Positions 1 through 7,174 of a DNA stretch of 9,761 nt are shown here, in pieces. The stretch spans positions 1 through 9,761 of the forward strand of contig CAJXIS010000052.1 of the NCBI GenBank assembly GCA_913054115.1, written 5' to 3'. The stretch comes from an uncultured Acidimicrobiaceae bacterium (GTDB taxonomy: Bacteria; Actinomycetota; Acidimicrobiia; Acidimicrobiales; MedAcidi-G1). The notes below the pieces were generated by a model. It was not told the DNA's origin and did not search any database. It saw only the letters and a list, made by a program, of their open reading frames with translations. Both the position numbers and the translations under genes were made by a program. Position 1 is the stretch's first letter, and each line of letters opens with the position of its first letter.

Positions 1-513
1 GAAGCCGATTCCGGTCCGGTGCTCGTCGACTTCGACGAGGTGCTCGACGATGCCGCCGACGAGCCACTCGTCTGCACGATCCCTCCGGCCGAGGTCGGCG
101 ACGTCCATCCGGCCGAGGCAGAGGCAAGGGGCCTGCTGCCGGCGTGGCGGCGCTCGTTCGCCACCCACGGGAGGACCACGGTCGGCAAGGTCGTGGGCGC
201 CGATGGCGTGCCGGAGGTCGTCGGAAGGTTCGCTCGGGTGGCCGGGGGCGAGTCATGGAAGGACGTCGGGCTCGTCGGCGACCCGACCAAGCTGGCCGGC
301 GACGTGCGCAACTTCTACGAGGAGGCGTCCCTGGCCCTGGTGGACGGCGTTCCCTCCGCCCGGCAGGCCGAATCCTGGTTCGTCGGCCAGACGCAGGCGG
401 GTGATGTGATGCAGCGGGCACGGCTGGCGATGAAGGAGCAGGGAGCCGGCTTCTACTTCTGGTACTACCTGCTCCCGATGAGCCAACAGCGGGACCCGGA
501 CGGGACGACGTGA
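1..513 (+). CDS. C-terminal part of an unrecognised protein
   Basis: The reading frame is open from the first base of the window (E-A-D-S-G-P-V-L-V-D...) to a TGA at 511-513, so the gene very probably starts upstream. A GTG at 19 could act as a start, but nothing like a ribosome binding site precedes it within the 18 bases available. I do not recognise the family. The visible 170 residues are soluble in character. The first 45 or so are acidic and proline-rich. The later part is helical, containing FYEEASLALVDG and SWFVGQTQAGD, and an aromatic run FYFWYYLLPM lies close to the C-terminus. That run is too short and too near the end to be a confident membrane helix. The stop is 19 bases before the GTG of the next gene, on the same strand, so it is probably co-transcribed with the catabolic genes that follow. 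No function is proposed. Confidence 0.7.
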   Translation, partial: EADSGPVLVDFDEVLDDAADEPLVCTIPPAEVGDVHPAEAEARGLLPAWRRSFATHGRTTVGKVVGADGVPEVVGRFARVAGGESWKDVGLVGDPTKLAGDVRNFYEEASLALVDGVPSARQAESWFVGQTQAGDVMQRARLAMKEQGAGFYFWYYLLPMSQQRDPDGTT

Positions 514-532
514 GCCGCCGGACGGGCTGACG

Positions 533-1468
533 GTGCGATTCTCGTTCACCCACCCGATGTCGGCCGGTGACCACGATCCACGGCTCGTGGGCCGGGAAGG
601 CCTGACCCGTCTGGCCCTGGCCGCCGAGGCCGCCGGCTTCGACGCCATCGGGTTCACCGACCACCCGATGCCGGGCAGCCGCTGGCTGGCGGCAGGCGGG
701 CACGACGCCCTCGACCCGTTCTCCGCGCTGGCCTTCTGCGCCGCCGCCACCGGGCGACTGCGGCTCATGACCAACATCGCCGTGCTGCCCTATCGGAACC
801 CGTTCCTCCTGGCGAAGGCTGCAGCGACGGTCGACGTGCTCTCCGACGGCCGGTTGATCCTGGGTGTCGGCACCGGGTACCAGAAGGCCGAGTACCGGGC
901 GCTGGGAGCCGACTTCGACGAACGAAACGACCGCTTCGACGAGGCACTCGAGGCCCTGGTCGCCGCCTGGACGACCGACGACCTGGCGTTCGAGGGACGC
1001 CGGTTCGCCGCCGTGGGAAACACCGCTCGCCCCCGACCCGTCCAGCAGCCGCATCCCCCGATCTGGATCGGGGGCAACTCGGCCCGTGCCCGCGCCCGGG
1101 TCGCCCGGTACGGACAGGGATGGAGCCCGTTCCCGACCCCGGCGGCGATGGCGGCCACCGCCAGGACGGCGGCCCTCGAGACCGTCGACGACCTGCGCCC
1201 GATGCTCGACGACCTCTGGCGTCGGCTGGAGGAGGCCGGCCGGTCCGACCCGGTCGACGTGCACTTCGCCTGTGCGGCTGGTGGAGCGCCGGGTGACGAC
1301 CACTTCGATCCCGAGGAGCACCTGGCGGGCCTGGACCGGCTGGCCGGGGCCGGGGTGACCTGGATCGGGGTGGCGATCCCCGGCGACGACCTCGGCCGTG
1401 CGGTCGAGGCAATCGGACGCTACGGCGATGAGGTCATCGGGAAGGGCCGAGGAGGTCGCGGCCGGTAG
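533..1468 (+). CDS. LLM-class (luciferase-like) F420-dependent oxidoreductase
   Basis: The 311-residue protein matches the bacterial luciferase-like TIM-barrel superfamily in length and motifs. Residues 29-47 hold the early strand and helix with AAEAAGFDAIGFTDHPMP. Residues 80-115 hold TNIAVLPYRNPFLLAKAAATVDVLSDGRL-ILGVGTG, the typical barrel core and cofactor-phosphate region. Residues 175-183 hold PPIWIGGNS. In actinobacteria this architecture usually belongs to F420-dependent enzymes, though some relatives use FMN. Substrate is not readable from sequence. It is presumably cytoplasmic; no signal peptide is seen. The GTG at 533 is chosen because MRFSFTHPM aligns with the usual short N-terminus of the family; the ribosome binding site is weak. 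It lies 19 bases after the preceding stop and 56 bases before the acyl-CoA dehydrogenase gene, so it likely supplies a redox step in the same pathway. A basic, glycine-rich tail (GKGRGGRGR) ends the protein. Confidence 0.88.
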   Translation: MRFSFTHPMSAGDHDPRLVGREGLTRLALAAEAAGFDAIGFTDHPMPGSRWLAAGGHDALDPFSALAFCAAATGRLRLMTNIAVLPYRNPFLLAKAAATVDVLSDGRLILGVGTGYQKAEYRALGADFDERNDRFDEALEALVAAWTTDDLAFEGRRFAAVGNTARPRPVQQPHPPIWIGGNSARARARVARYGQGWSPFPTPAAMAATARTAALETVDDLRPMLDDLWRRLEEAGRSDPVDVHFACAAGGAPGDDHFDPEEHLAGLDRLAGAGVTWIGVAIPGDDLGRAVEAIGRYGDEVIGKGRGGRGR

Positions 1469-1476
1469 AACCGGCC
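1460..1476 (+). terminator. Hairpin overlapping the stop codon of the LLM oxidoreductase gene
   Basis: GGCCGGT (1460-1466) and ACCGGCC (1470-1476) form a perfect 7-bp stem with a 3-base AGA loop, and the TAG stop (1466-1468) sits in the stem-loop. No T-run follows, so it is not a classical intrinsic terminator. It could be an attenuator, an mRNA 3'-end stabiliser or a processing site between the oxidoreductase and the acyl-CoA dehydrogenase. The structure is seen directly; the role is inferred. Confidence 0.4.
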
Positions 1477-1516
1477 CGAGACGGCGGCGGTACTGTTGCC
1501 CGGCAGCGAGGCAGGC

Positions 1517-1523
1517 AAAGGGG
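1517..1523 (+). promoter_or_regulatory. Ribosome binding site bearing on the acyl-CoA dehydrogenase start
   Basis: AAAGGGG lies just before the tandem ATGATG at 1525-1530. Its spacing is only one base from the first ATG and four from the second, both short. The second ATG, giving a protein one residue shorter, is the better fit. Confidence 0.45.
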
Positions 1524-1524
1524 A

Positions 1525-2685
1525 ATGATGGCCACCGATCAGGCATTGGCAGACGAGATAGTCGGAGCGGTGCGCGCCTGGGTCGAACGCGACGTCATGC
1601 CCAACGTCGCCGAGTTCGAGCTCGTCGACGAGTTCCCGCAGGCCATGTTCGACCAGATGTGCGCCTTCGGCCTGTTCGGATCGACGATCCCCGAGGAGTA
1701 CGGCGGCCTCGGCCTCGACATCACCACCTACACCCGCCTGATCGAGGAGATCTCCCGCGGGTACATGTCGCTGGCCGGGCTCCTCAACACGCACAAGATC
1801 GGCGCCACGATGATCGAGCGCTTCGGCACCGACGAGCAGCGGCAGCGGTTGCTGCCCCGGATGTGCGACGGGTCGTTCCGGGCCGCCTTCTCGCTCTCGG
1901 AGTCCGACGCGGGCAGCGACACCGGCGCCCTGCGCTGCCGGGCCGAGCGGGACGGTGACGAGTGGGTGATCAACGGGACGAAGATGTGGGTCACCAACGG
2001 CATGCGTTCCTCGCTCGTGATGCTGCTGGCCCGCACCCCCGACGACCGCATCACCTGCTTCCTCGTCGAGAAGGATCCCGGCATGTCGTTCGAGGGGATC
2101 ACGGTGTCGCGCAAGATCGACAAGCTCGGCTACCGCGGCCTCGAGACCGTCGAGATGTCGTACGTCGACCACCGGGTCCCGCACGCCAACGTGCTCGGCG
2201 GCGACGATGGCATCGGCCACGGCCGCCGCTACGCCCTCTCGGCGTTGGAACTGGGGCGCATCAACGTGGCGGCGCGGGCGGTCGGGGTCGCCCAGGCGGC
2301 CTTCGAGGCCGCCATGGCCTACGCGCAGCAGCGAGAGACCTTCGGCCGGCCGATCTTCGAGCACCAGGCCATCCAGTTCAAGCTCGCCGAGATGGCCACC
2401 AAGCTCCAGGCCGCCCGCCTCATGACCTACGACGCCGCCCGCCGGGCGGACGCCGGCGAGCGGGTCGACATGGAGGCAGGCATGGCCAAGCTGTTCGCTT
2501 CCGAGGCCGCCTTCGAGATCGCCTCCGATGCCCTGCGCATCCACGGCGGCAACGGCTACACCACCGAGTTCCCCGTCGAGCGCTACTTCCGCGACGCGCC
2601 GCTGATGATCATCGGCGAGGGGACCAGCGAGATCCAGAAGCTCGTCATAGCCCGCAAATTGCTCGAACGGTTCCCGATTGAGTGA
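1525..2685 (+). CDS. Acyl-CoA dehydrogenase (FAD)
   Basis: The 386-residue protein is full length for the acyl-CoA dehydrogenase family, which oxidises acyl-CoA thioesters to 2,3-enoyl-CoA using FAD and passes electrons to ETF. The N-terminal helical domain covers about residues 5-118 (FGLFGSTIPEEYGGLGLD at 48-65). The first family signature FSLSESDAGSDTGAL is at 122-136. The second-signature region IHGGNGYTTEFPVERYFRD is near 338-356. The catalytic base is the expected glutamate, E365 in IIGEGTSEIQKLVIAR. The residue before IHGG is Arg rather than the more common Gln, which many bacterial members share. Two ATGs stand in tandem (1525 and 1528). The purine-rich AAAGGGG at 1517-1523 is one base from the first and four from the second, so the second may be the one used. 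The next gene starts 42 bases downstream. Chain length or ring specificity cannot be read from sequence; the neighbouring CoA ligase is a plausible source of its substrate. Confidence 0.95.
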   Translation: MMATDQALADEIVGAVRAWVERDVMPNVAEFELVDEFPQAMFDQMCAFGLFGSTIPEEYGGLGLDITTYTRLIEEISRGYMSLAGLLNTHKIGATMIERFGTDEQRQRLLPRMCDGSFRAAFSLSESDAGSDTGALRCRAERDGDEWVINGTKMWVTNGMRSSLVMLLARTPDDRITCFLVEKDPGMSFEGITVSRKIDKLGYRGLETVEMSYVDHRVPHANVLGGDDGIGHGRRYALSALELGRINVAARAVGVAQAAFEAAMAYAQQRETFGRPIFEHQAIQFKLAEMATKLQAARLMTYDAARRADAGERVDMEAGMAKLFASEAAFEIASDALRIHGGNGYTTEFPVERYFRDAPLMIIGEGTSEIQKLVIARKLLERFPIE

Positions 2686-2718
2686 CCGGGGTTGCCGGCT
2701 GAACGCCCGATCGAACGC

Positions 2719-2722
2719 GGAG
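2719..2722 (+). promoter_or_regulatory. Ribosome binding site deciding the start of the molybdenum hydroxylase subunit
   Basis: GGAG at 2719-2722 is five bases before the ATG at 2728. It favours that ATG over the upstream in-frame TTG at 2692, which would add 12 residues of low-complexity sequence and lies only six bases after the preceding stop codon. Confidence 0.6.
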
Positions 2723-2727
2723 ACACC

Positions 2728-5010
2728 ATGAGCGAACAACTCGGCCGACCCGGGACGACCAGCACGTCGATCCTCGGCAACCCGGTGCTGCGCCGCGAGG
2801 ACGACACCCTCGTACGCGGACAGGGCGAGTACGTGGGCAACGTCCCCATCGAAGGCGCCCTGCACGCCCACTTCGTGCGGTCCACGGCGGCGCACGGCAC
2901 CATCGTGTCGGTCGAGGTCGACGACGCCAGGATCATGCCGGGCGTGGTCGCCGTGTACACCGCCGCCGACCTCGGCCTCGACGACCGCCCGGTTTCGATG
3001 GGCTTCTACCCGTCCGAGATGGGCCGCCCCTTCCTCGCCAGGGACCGGGTGCGGTTCGTCGGCGAGCCGATCGCGGTCGTGGTCGCCGAATCGCCGTACC
3101 TGGCCGCCGACGCCGCCGAGATGATCTGGGCCGACATCGAGCCGCTGCCGGCGCTGCTGGGCCTCGCCGATTCGCTGGCCGGCGACACCGTGCTGTTCCC
3201 GGACCTGGGCCACAACGTCGCCTTCCGCAACGCCGTCGAGGACCCGATCGACTTCTCGGGCTACGAGGTCGTGGTCACGGAGGAGATCGTCAACTCGCGT
3301 GTCGCCGCCGTGTCGATCGAGCCCCGGGTGGTCGCCGCCAGCATCGAGGACGGTCGCCTCACCTGTTGGGCCAGCTCCCAGGGAGCCCACAACTTCCGGC
3401 AGGCGATCGCCGACAACCTCGGCCTCGAGCCGGACGACATCCGGGTCTTCGTGAAGGACATCGGCGGTGGCTTCGGGGCCAAGGGGGCCACCTCGGAGGA
3501 GGAGATCATGGTGGTGCACCTGGCCCGCCTGCTGGGGTGGCCCGTGCGCTGGACCGAGACGCGCACCGAGAACCTCACCGGCTACGTCCATGGGAGGGCG
3601 CAGGAACAGAAGGTGACGATCGCCGGCACCCGCGACGGCGACATCCGGGCGTACCGCCTCGAGGTGCTCCAGGACTGCGGCGCCTACCCGAAGTTCGGTG
3701 CCTTCCTCCCCGTGTTCACCCGACAGATGGCCAGCGGCGTCTACGACATCGAGCGGGTCGAGTTGGAGTTCGCATCGGTGGTGACCACGACGGCGCCCAT
3801 CTGCGCATACCGGGGAGCCGGACGCCCCGAGGCCACGGCCGCCATCGAAAGGGCCGTCGACCTGTTCGCCGCCGAGATCGGCATGGACCCGGCGGAGGTG
3901 CGGCGCCGCAACCTGCCTGCCCCCGACGCCTTCCCGTTCACCAACGGCACCGGCACGGTCTACGACAGCGGCGAGTACGAGCGGGCGCTCGACGCCGCCC
4001 TCGAGGCCGCCGACTACGCAGGCCTCCGTGCCGAACAGCAGCAGCGGCGCGACGCCGGCGACGTCCGTCAACTGGGTATCGGGGTCTGTACCTATGTCGA
4101 GATCACCGGCTTCGGTGGCAGCGAGTACGGCGAGGTCGGCCTCCAGCCCGACGGCACCGTCCTGGCCGTCACGGGCGCGACCCCGATCGGCACCGGGCAC
4201 CACACGACCTGGGCGATGATCGTCGCCGACCGGCTGGGTGTGCCCCTCGAGGCCGTCACCGTGTTGCACGGCGACACCGACCGGGTGCCATCCGGCAACA
4301 TGACCGGCGGGTCCCGGTCCGTTCAGATCGCCGGCTCGTCGATGGGCGACGCCGCCGACAAGCTCGTCGACCTGGCACGCAACGCGGCCGCCGACCTGCT
4401 CGAGGCCGCCCCTGGCGACATCGTCCTCGACCGTGAGCGGGGCGCCTTCCACGTGGCAGGCACCCCGACGGCGTCCCGATCCTGGGCCGAGATCGCCGAC
4501 GGTGCAGGCGAGCCGCTCGTCGGGCTGTCGGACTTCGTCCAGGCCGGGGCGACCTTCCCGTTCGGCTGCCACGTCGCCGTCGTCGAGGTCGACACCGAGA
4601 CGGGGCAGGCAACGGTCGAGCGGATCGTCGCCGTGGACGACGCAGGCGTCATCATCAACCCGTTGCTGGCCGCCGGCCAGATCCACGGCGGTCTGGCGCA
4701 GGGCATCGCCCAGGCGTTGCTCGAGGAGGTCCGCTACGACGAGGACGGCAACCCCCAGACCTCGAACCTCGCCGACTACACGGCCATCTCGACGATGGAG
4801 GTGCCCATGTACGAGCGCTCGTTCACCGAGACGTCGACGCCTCGCAATCCACTGGGGGCCAAGGGGATCGGCGAGGCGGGCAGCATCGGCTCGACGGCGG
4901 CGGTGCAGAGCGCTGTGATCGACGCCCTGGCACCGTTCGGGATCCGGCACCTCGACATGCCACTCACCCCGGAGCGCATCTGGTCGGCGCTTCGGACGTC
5001 GGTCGAGTGA
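2728..5010 (+). CDS. Xanthine dehydrogenase/CO dehydrogenase-family molybdopterin large subunit (form II CoxL-type)
   Basis: The 760-residue protein is the Mo-MCD-binding catalytic subunit of a molybdenum hydroxylase, usual length for the family. The N-terminal a/b-hammerhead domain covers about residues 20-135 (RREDDTLVRGQGEYVGN near its start). The molybdopterin-binding domains follow, with WASSQGAHNFRQ, then GGGFGAK at 246-252. The active-site loop is AYRGAGR at 360-366, the signature of form II CoxL-like proteins; true form I CO dehydrogenases have AYxCSFR. GGSRS at 527-531 belongs to the dinucleotide-binding region. The catalytic glutamate is E716 in KGIGEAGS. A true CO dehydrogenase role is therefore unlikely; hydroxylation of a ring or activated carbon, using water as oxygen donor, is the family chemistry. 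No 2Fe-2S (CoxS) or FAD (CoxM) subunit gene is in the window. Residues 488-490 read GTG where many relatives have GQG. Its stop overlaps the start of the CoA ligase gene, so the two are translationally coupled. Substrate unknown. Confidence 0.93.
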   Translation: MSEQLGRPGTTSTSILGNPVLRREDDTLVRGQGEYVGNVPIEGALHAHFVRSTAAHGTIVSVEVDDARIMPGVVAVYTAADLGLDDRPVSMGFYPSEMGRPFLARDRVRFVGEPIAVVVAESPYLAADAAEMIWADIEPLPALLGLADSLAGDTVLFPDLGHNVAFRNAVEDPIDFSGYEVVVTEEIVNSRVAAVSIEPRVVAASIEDGRLTCWASSQGAHNFRQAIADNLGLEPDDIRVFVKDIGGGFGAKGATSEEEIMVVHLARLLGWPVRWTETRTENLTGYVHGRAQEQKVTIAGTRDGDIRAYRLEVLQDCGAYPKFGAFLPVFTRQMASGVYDIERVELEFASVVTTTAPICAYRGAGRPEATAAIERAVDLFAAEIGMDPAEVRRRNLPAPDAFPFTNGTGTVYDSGEYERALDAALEAADYAGLRAEQQQRRDAGDVRQLGIGVCTYVEITGFGGSEYGEVGLQPDGTVLAVTGATPIGTGHHTTWAMIVADRLGVPLEAVTVLHGDTDRVPSGNMTGGSRSVQIAGSSMGDAADKLVDLARNAAADLLEAAPGDIVLDRERGAFHVAGTPTASRSWAEIADGAGEPLVGLSDFVQAGATFPFGCHVAVVEVDTETGQATVERIVAVDDAGVIINPLLAAGQIHGGLAQGIAQALLEEVRYDEDGNPQTSNLADYTAISTMEVPMYERSFTETSTPRNPLGAKGIGEAGSIGSTAAVQSAVIDALAPFGIRHLDMPLTPERIWSALRTSVE

Positions 5011-6716
5011 GCGAGGTGGCCGATGCAGAAGGTGGCAGCGGGGGCGACGTCCCTCTGACGTACGAGCAGGCCACTGCGGCTCTCACCGGACCCGGCGGCT
5101 TCTTCGAGCTTGCCACCGAGGACGTCCTCGGGGAGCAGATGCAGGTCTTCGCCAACCGGCCCCGGTCGCTACGCGACCTCCTGATGGGGGCCGCCCAGAA
5201 GGGCGACGAGGAATACGCCGTGTTCGACGATGCCGGCGAACGACGGGTTCTCACGTTCGGCGGCCTCCAGCAGCAGGTGGCGTCGGTGGCGGCGGCGCTG
5301 GCCGACCGGGGGATCGGCCATGGCGACCGGGTGGCGATCCTCGCAGCCAACTGTCCCGAGTACATCGTCACGTTCTGGGCCTGTGCGTCCATGGGTGCCG
5401 TGGCGGTCTGTTTCAACGGCTGGTGGACCCGCAGCGAGATCGAATACGGGCTCGAGGCCACCCGTCCGGCCCTGCTGGTCGCCGACCGTCGACGCCTCGC
5501 CCGCCTCGAGGGTGCCGACACGGGCGTCCCGACGATCGTGGTCGAGGACGACTTCGCCGACCTGCTCGGGTTCGCTCCCGATGCCGACCTGCCGGAGACG
5601 CCGATCGCCGAGGACGATCCGATCGTCCTGCAGTTCACGTCGGGCACCACGGGGCGCCCCAAGGCGGCGATGGTGAGCCACCGCAGCTTCATCTCGTTCG
5701 TGCTGGCGGCATTCGTGATCGGCGCACGCGACTCGATGCTGTCCGGTGCGGCTCCGTCAGCCGGTGGCGCCCGCCTGGCGGTGTTCCCGCTGTTCCACCT
5801 CTCCGGGATGCAGAGTTCGACGGTCACGTCGCTCATGGGCGGGATCAAGACCGTCTGGCCGATGGGCCGCTTCGATCCGGCACGGGTCGTCCAGCTCACC
5901 ATCGACGAGGGCATCACCGCCTGGAACGGCACCGGCACCCACATCTACCGCCTGCTCGCCGAGCCGGGGATCGAGGACCTCGACGCCGGCCAGGTGACCT
6001 CGGTGGCGATCGGCGGTTCGGCAAGCACACCCGAGTTGATCCGGGCCACCGAGGAACGGTTCCCCCACCTGGTCGACACCTTCGGATCCGGCTACGGGCT
6101 CACCGAATCGGGTGGCCTCGTCAGCCACGCCACCAACGCCATGCTCCGGGATGCACCCGGCTGCGTCGGCTGTCCACTCCCCACGATCGAGGTGAGGATC
6201 ATCGACGACGAGGGCAACGACCTGCCCGACGGCGAGAACGGCGAGATCTGCGTCCGCAGCCCGCTGGTCATGCTCGGTTACTGGAACGACCCGGCGGCGA
6301 ACGAGGCAGCGTTCCTGCCGGGCCGCTGGCTGCGCACCGGCGACTTCGGCCGCATGCTCGACGGACGGCTCCACCTGGCCTCACGCCTGCGGGACCTCAT
6401 CCTGCGGGGCGGCGAGAACGTGTACCCGGCCGAGGTCGAGCAGCGCATCGAGGAGCACCCGGCGGTCGGAGAGGTGGCGGTGTACGGCGTCGACCATCCG
6501 ACGCTCGGCCAGGAGGTGAAGGCGGTGGTGGTCCTGCGCCCCGGAGCCGCTGCATCGGCCGACGAGATCACGGCCTTCTGTGCCGAGGCGATCTCGTACT
6601 ACAAGGTGCCGACGATCGTGGAGTTCCGGGACGAACCGCTGCCCCGCAACGCCACCGGCAAGGTCGTCAAGGCGGTGCTCACAGGCGACGCCGAGCACAC
6701 CTTCGTCGAGGAGTAG
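5007..6716 (+). CDS. AMP-forming acyl-CoA synthetase (class I adenylate-forming ligase)
   Basis: The 569-residue protein activates a carboxylic acid with ATP to an acyl-adenylate and then a CoA thioester. The adenylate-forming motifs occur in order: the P-loop TSGTTGRPKAA at 211-221 (last position Ala where Gly is usual), GYGLTES at 362-368, RTGD at 443-446, the hinge region LRDLILRGGENVYPAEVE at about 462-479, and PRNATGK ending in the expected catalytic lysine K552. The N-terminus has an extra segment of about 50 residues (FFELATEDVLGEQMQVFANRPRSL) before the usual opening, which I recall from other actinobacterial members of this class. The GTG start at 5007 overlaps the TGA of the molybdenum hydroxylase gene in GTGA, a clear case for coupled translation. 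The acid may be aromatic, branched or fatty; the sequence alone does not tell. It ends the plus-strand block and faces the HEPN gene. Confidence 0.94.
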   Translation: MSEVADAEGGSGGDVPLTYEQATAALTGPGGFFELATEDVLGEQMQVFANRPRSLRDLLMGAAQKGDEEYAVFDDAGERRVLTFGGLQQQVASVAAALADRGIGHGDRVAILAANCPEYIVTFWACASMGAVAVCFNGWWTRSEIEYGLEATRPALLVADRRRLARLEGADTGVPTIVVEDDFADLLGFAPDADLPETPIAEDDPIVLQFTSGTTGRPKAAMVSHRSFISFVLAAFVIGARDSMLSGAAPSAGGARLAVFPLFHLSGMQSSTVTSLMGGIKTVWPMGRFDPARVVQLTIDEGITAWNGTGTHIYRLLAEPGIEDLDAGQVTSVAIGGSASTPELIRATEERFPHLVDTFGSGYGLTESGGLVSHATNAMLRDAPGCVGCPLPTIEVRIIDDEGNDLPDGENGEICVRSPLVMLGYWNDPAANEAAFLPGRWLRTGDFGRMLDGRLHLASRLRDLILRGGENVYPAEVEQRIEEHPAVGEVAVYGVDHPTLGQEVKAVVVLRPGAAASADEITAFCAEAISYYKVPTIVEFRDEPLPRNATGKVVKAVLTGDAEHTFVEE

Positions 6717-6718
6717 GC

Positions 6719-6760
6719 GCCGGGGAGCAGCCGCCGGGGAGTGGCCGCCGGGGAGTGGCC
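6719..6760. repeat. Three tandem 14-bp repeats in a convergent gap
   Basis: GCCGGGGAGTGGCC occurs exactly at 6733-6746 and 6747-6760, and with two changes (GCCGGGGAGCAGCC) at 6719-6732. The array fills most of the 53 bases between the CoA ligase stop (6716) and the HEPN stop (6770-6772). The GGCC blocks flanking each unit can pair with each other, so on either strand the array could fold into small hairpins and might help end transcription from both sides. No T-run is present. The repeat is seen directly; the role is inferred. Confidence 0.75.
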
Positions 6761-6769
6761 GCGCCGAGG

Positions 6770-7174
6770 TCAGTCCTGTTCGAACGCTGCCTGTGCTGCA
6801 TCGACGAGGACGGTTGCCCACCGGACGCATCGCTGGGCGAGTGCCCTGCTGACGGGCGCCGGTTCGTATTCGGCTCGGGCCTTGTTGGCGACGAGCCTTC
6901 GATAGGCCTCGGCCGGTCGGTTGCCGTCGGGTATCCCGATCAGCAGGTCCCCGCTGACCGCATGGTCGGTGCCGGCGGCCCGTACGCCGCGATGCCGGGC
7001 GCACAGGGCGTCAGCAGCGTTGATCCCTGCGTGGATGGCGTTGCCGGTGGCGGCGGTCCAGTGCCCGGCATCGAGGCATGAAGTCGCGGTGGCGAGGTAT
7101 TCGAGCGCCTTGGCGAGAAATTGCCTGGCGTCAGCCGCAGTGGCGGGAACCGTCCTGATCCGTCGACGGTTCAT
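6770..7174 (-). CDS. HEPN-domain protein (SAV_6107-like), putative toxin of an MNT-HEPN pair
   Basis: The 134-residue, mostly helical protein shows a HEPN four-helix pattern: DARQFLAKALEYLATATSCLDAGHWTAATGNAIHAGINAADALCA at 15-59, then RHRGVRAAGTDH at 60-71, then NRPAEAYRRLVANKARAEYEPAPVSRALAQRCVRWATVLVDAAQAAFE at 85-132. The layout resembles the actinobacterial SAV_6107-type HEPN family as I remember it. R65-x5-H71 fits the spacing of the HEPN RNase motif (R-x4-6-H), but the following Tyr of the RX4HXY type is absent, so nuclease activity is uncertain. K98 and Y103 lie in a conserved-looking NKARAEYE. The start is ATG at 7174, giving a 44-base overlap with the upstream nucleotidyltransferase gene in another frame. 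The frame is open further upstream, but that part only shadows the nucleotidyltransferase gene. No strong ribosome binding site is visible, so translation may depend on the overlap. Known MNT partners modify or neutralise their HEPN toxin; that role is inferred here from gene pairing. Confidence 0.82.
   Translation of the reverse strand: MNRRRIRTVPATAADARQFLAKALEYLATATSCLDAGHWTAATGNAIHAGINAADALCARHRGVRAAGTDHAVSGDLLIGIPDGNRPAEAYRRLVANKARAEYEPAPVSRALAQRCVRWATVLVDAAQAAFEQD

Noticed and set aside
2692..2727. TTG start adding 12 residues to the molybdenum subunit
   Set aside because: The ATG at 2728 has a GGAG five bases upstream, and the added residues are not family-like.
1420..4950. 1176-codon open frame on the minus strand
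   Set aside because: It lies antisense to the acyl-CoA dehydrogenase and molybdenum subunit genes, which have full family motifs. Its translation is low-complexity (rich in G, D, V, R, H) with no domain, as expected from GC-biased codon positions.
2728..5010. True aerobic CO dehydrogenase (CoxL form I)
   Set aside because: The active-site loop is AYRGAGR, not AYxCSFR, so the cysteine that binds copper in form I enzymes is missing.
6719..6760. CRISPR array
   Set aside because: The repeats are 14 bp and directly abutting, with no spacers, and no cas genes are nearby.
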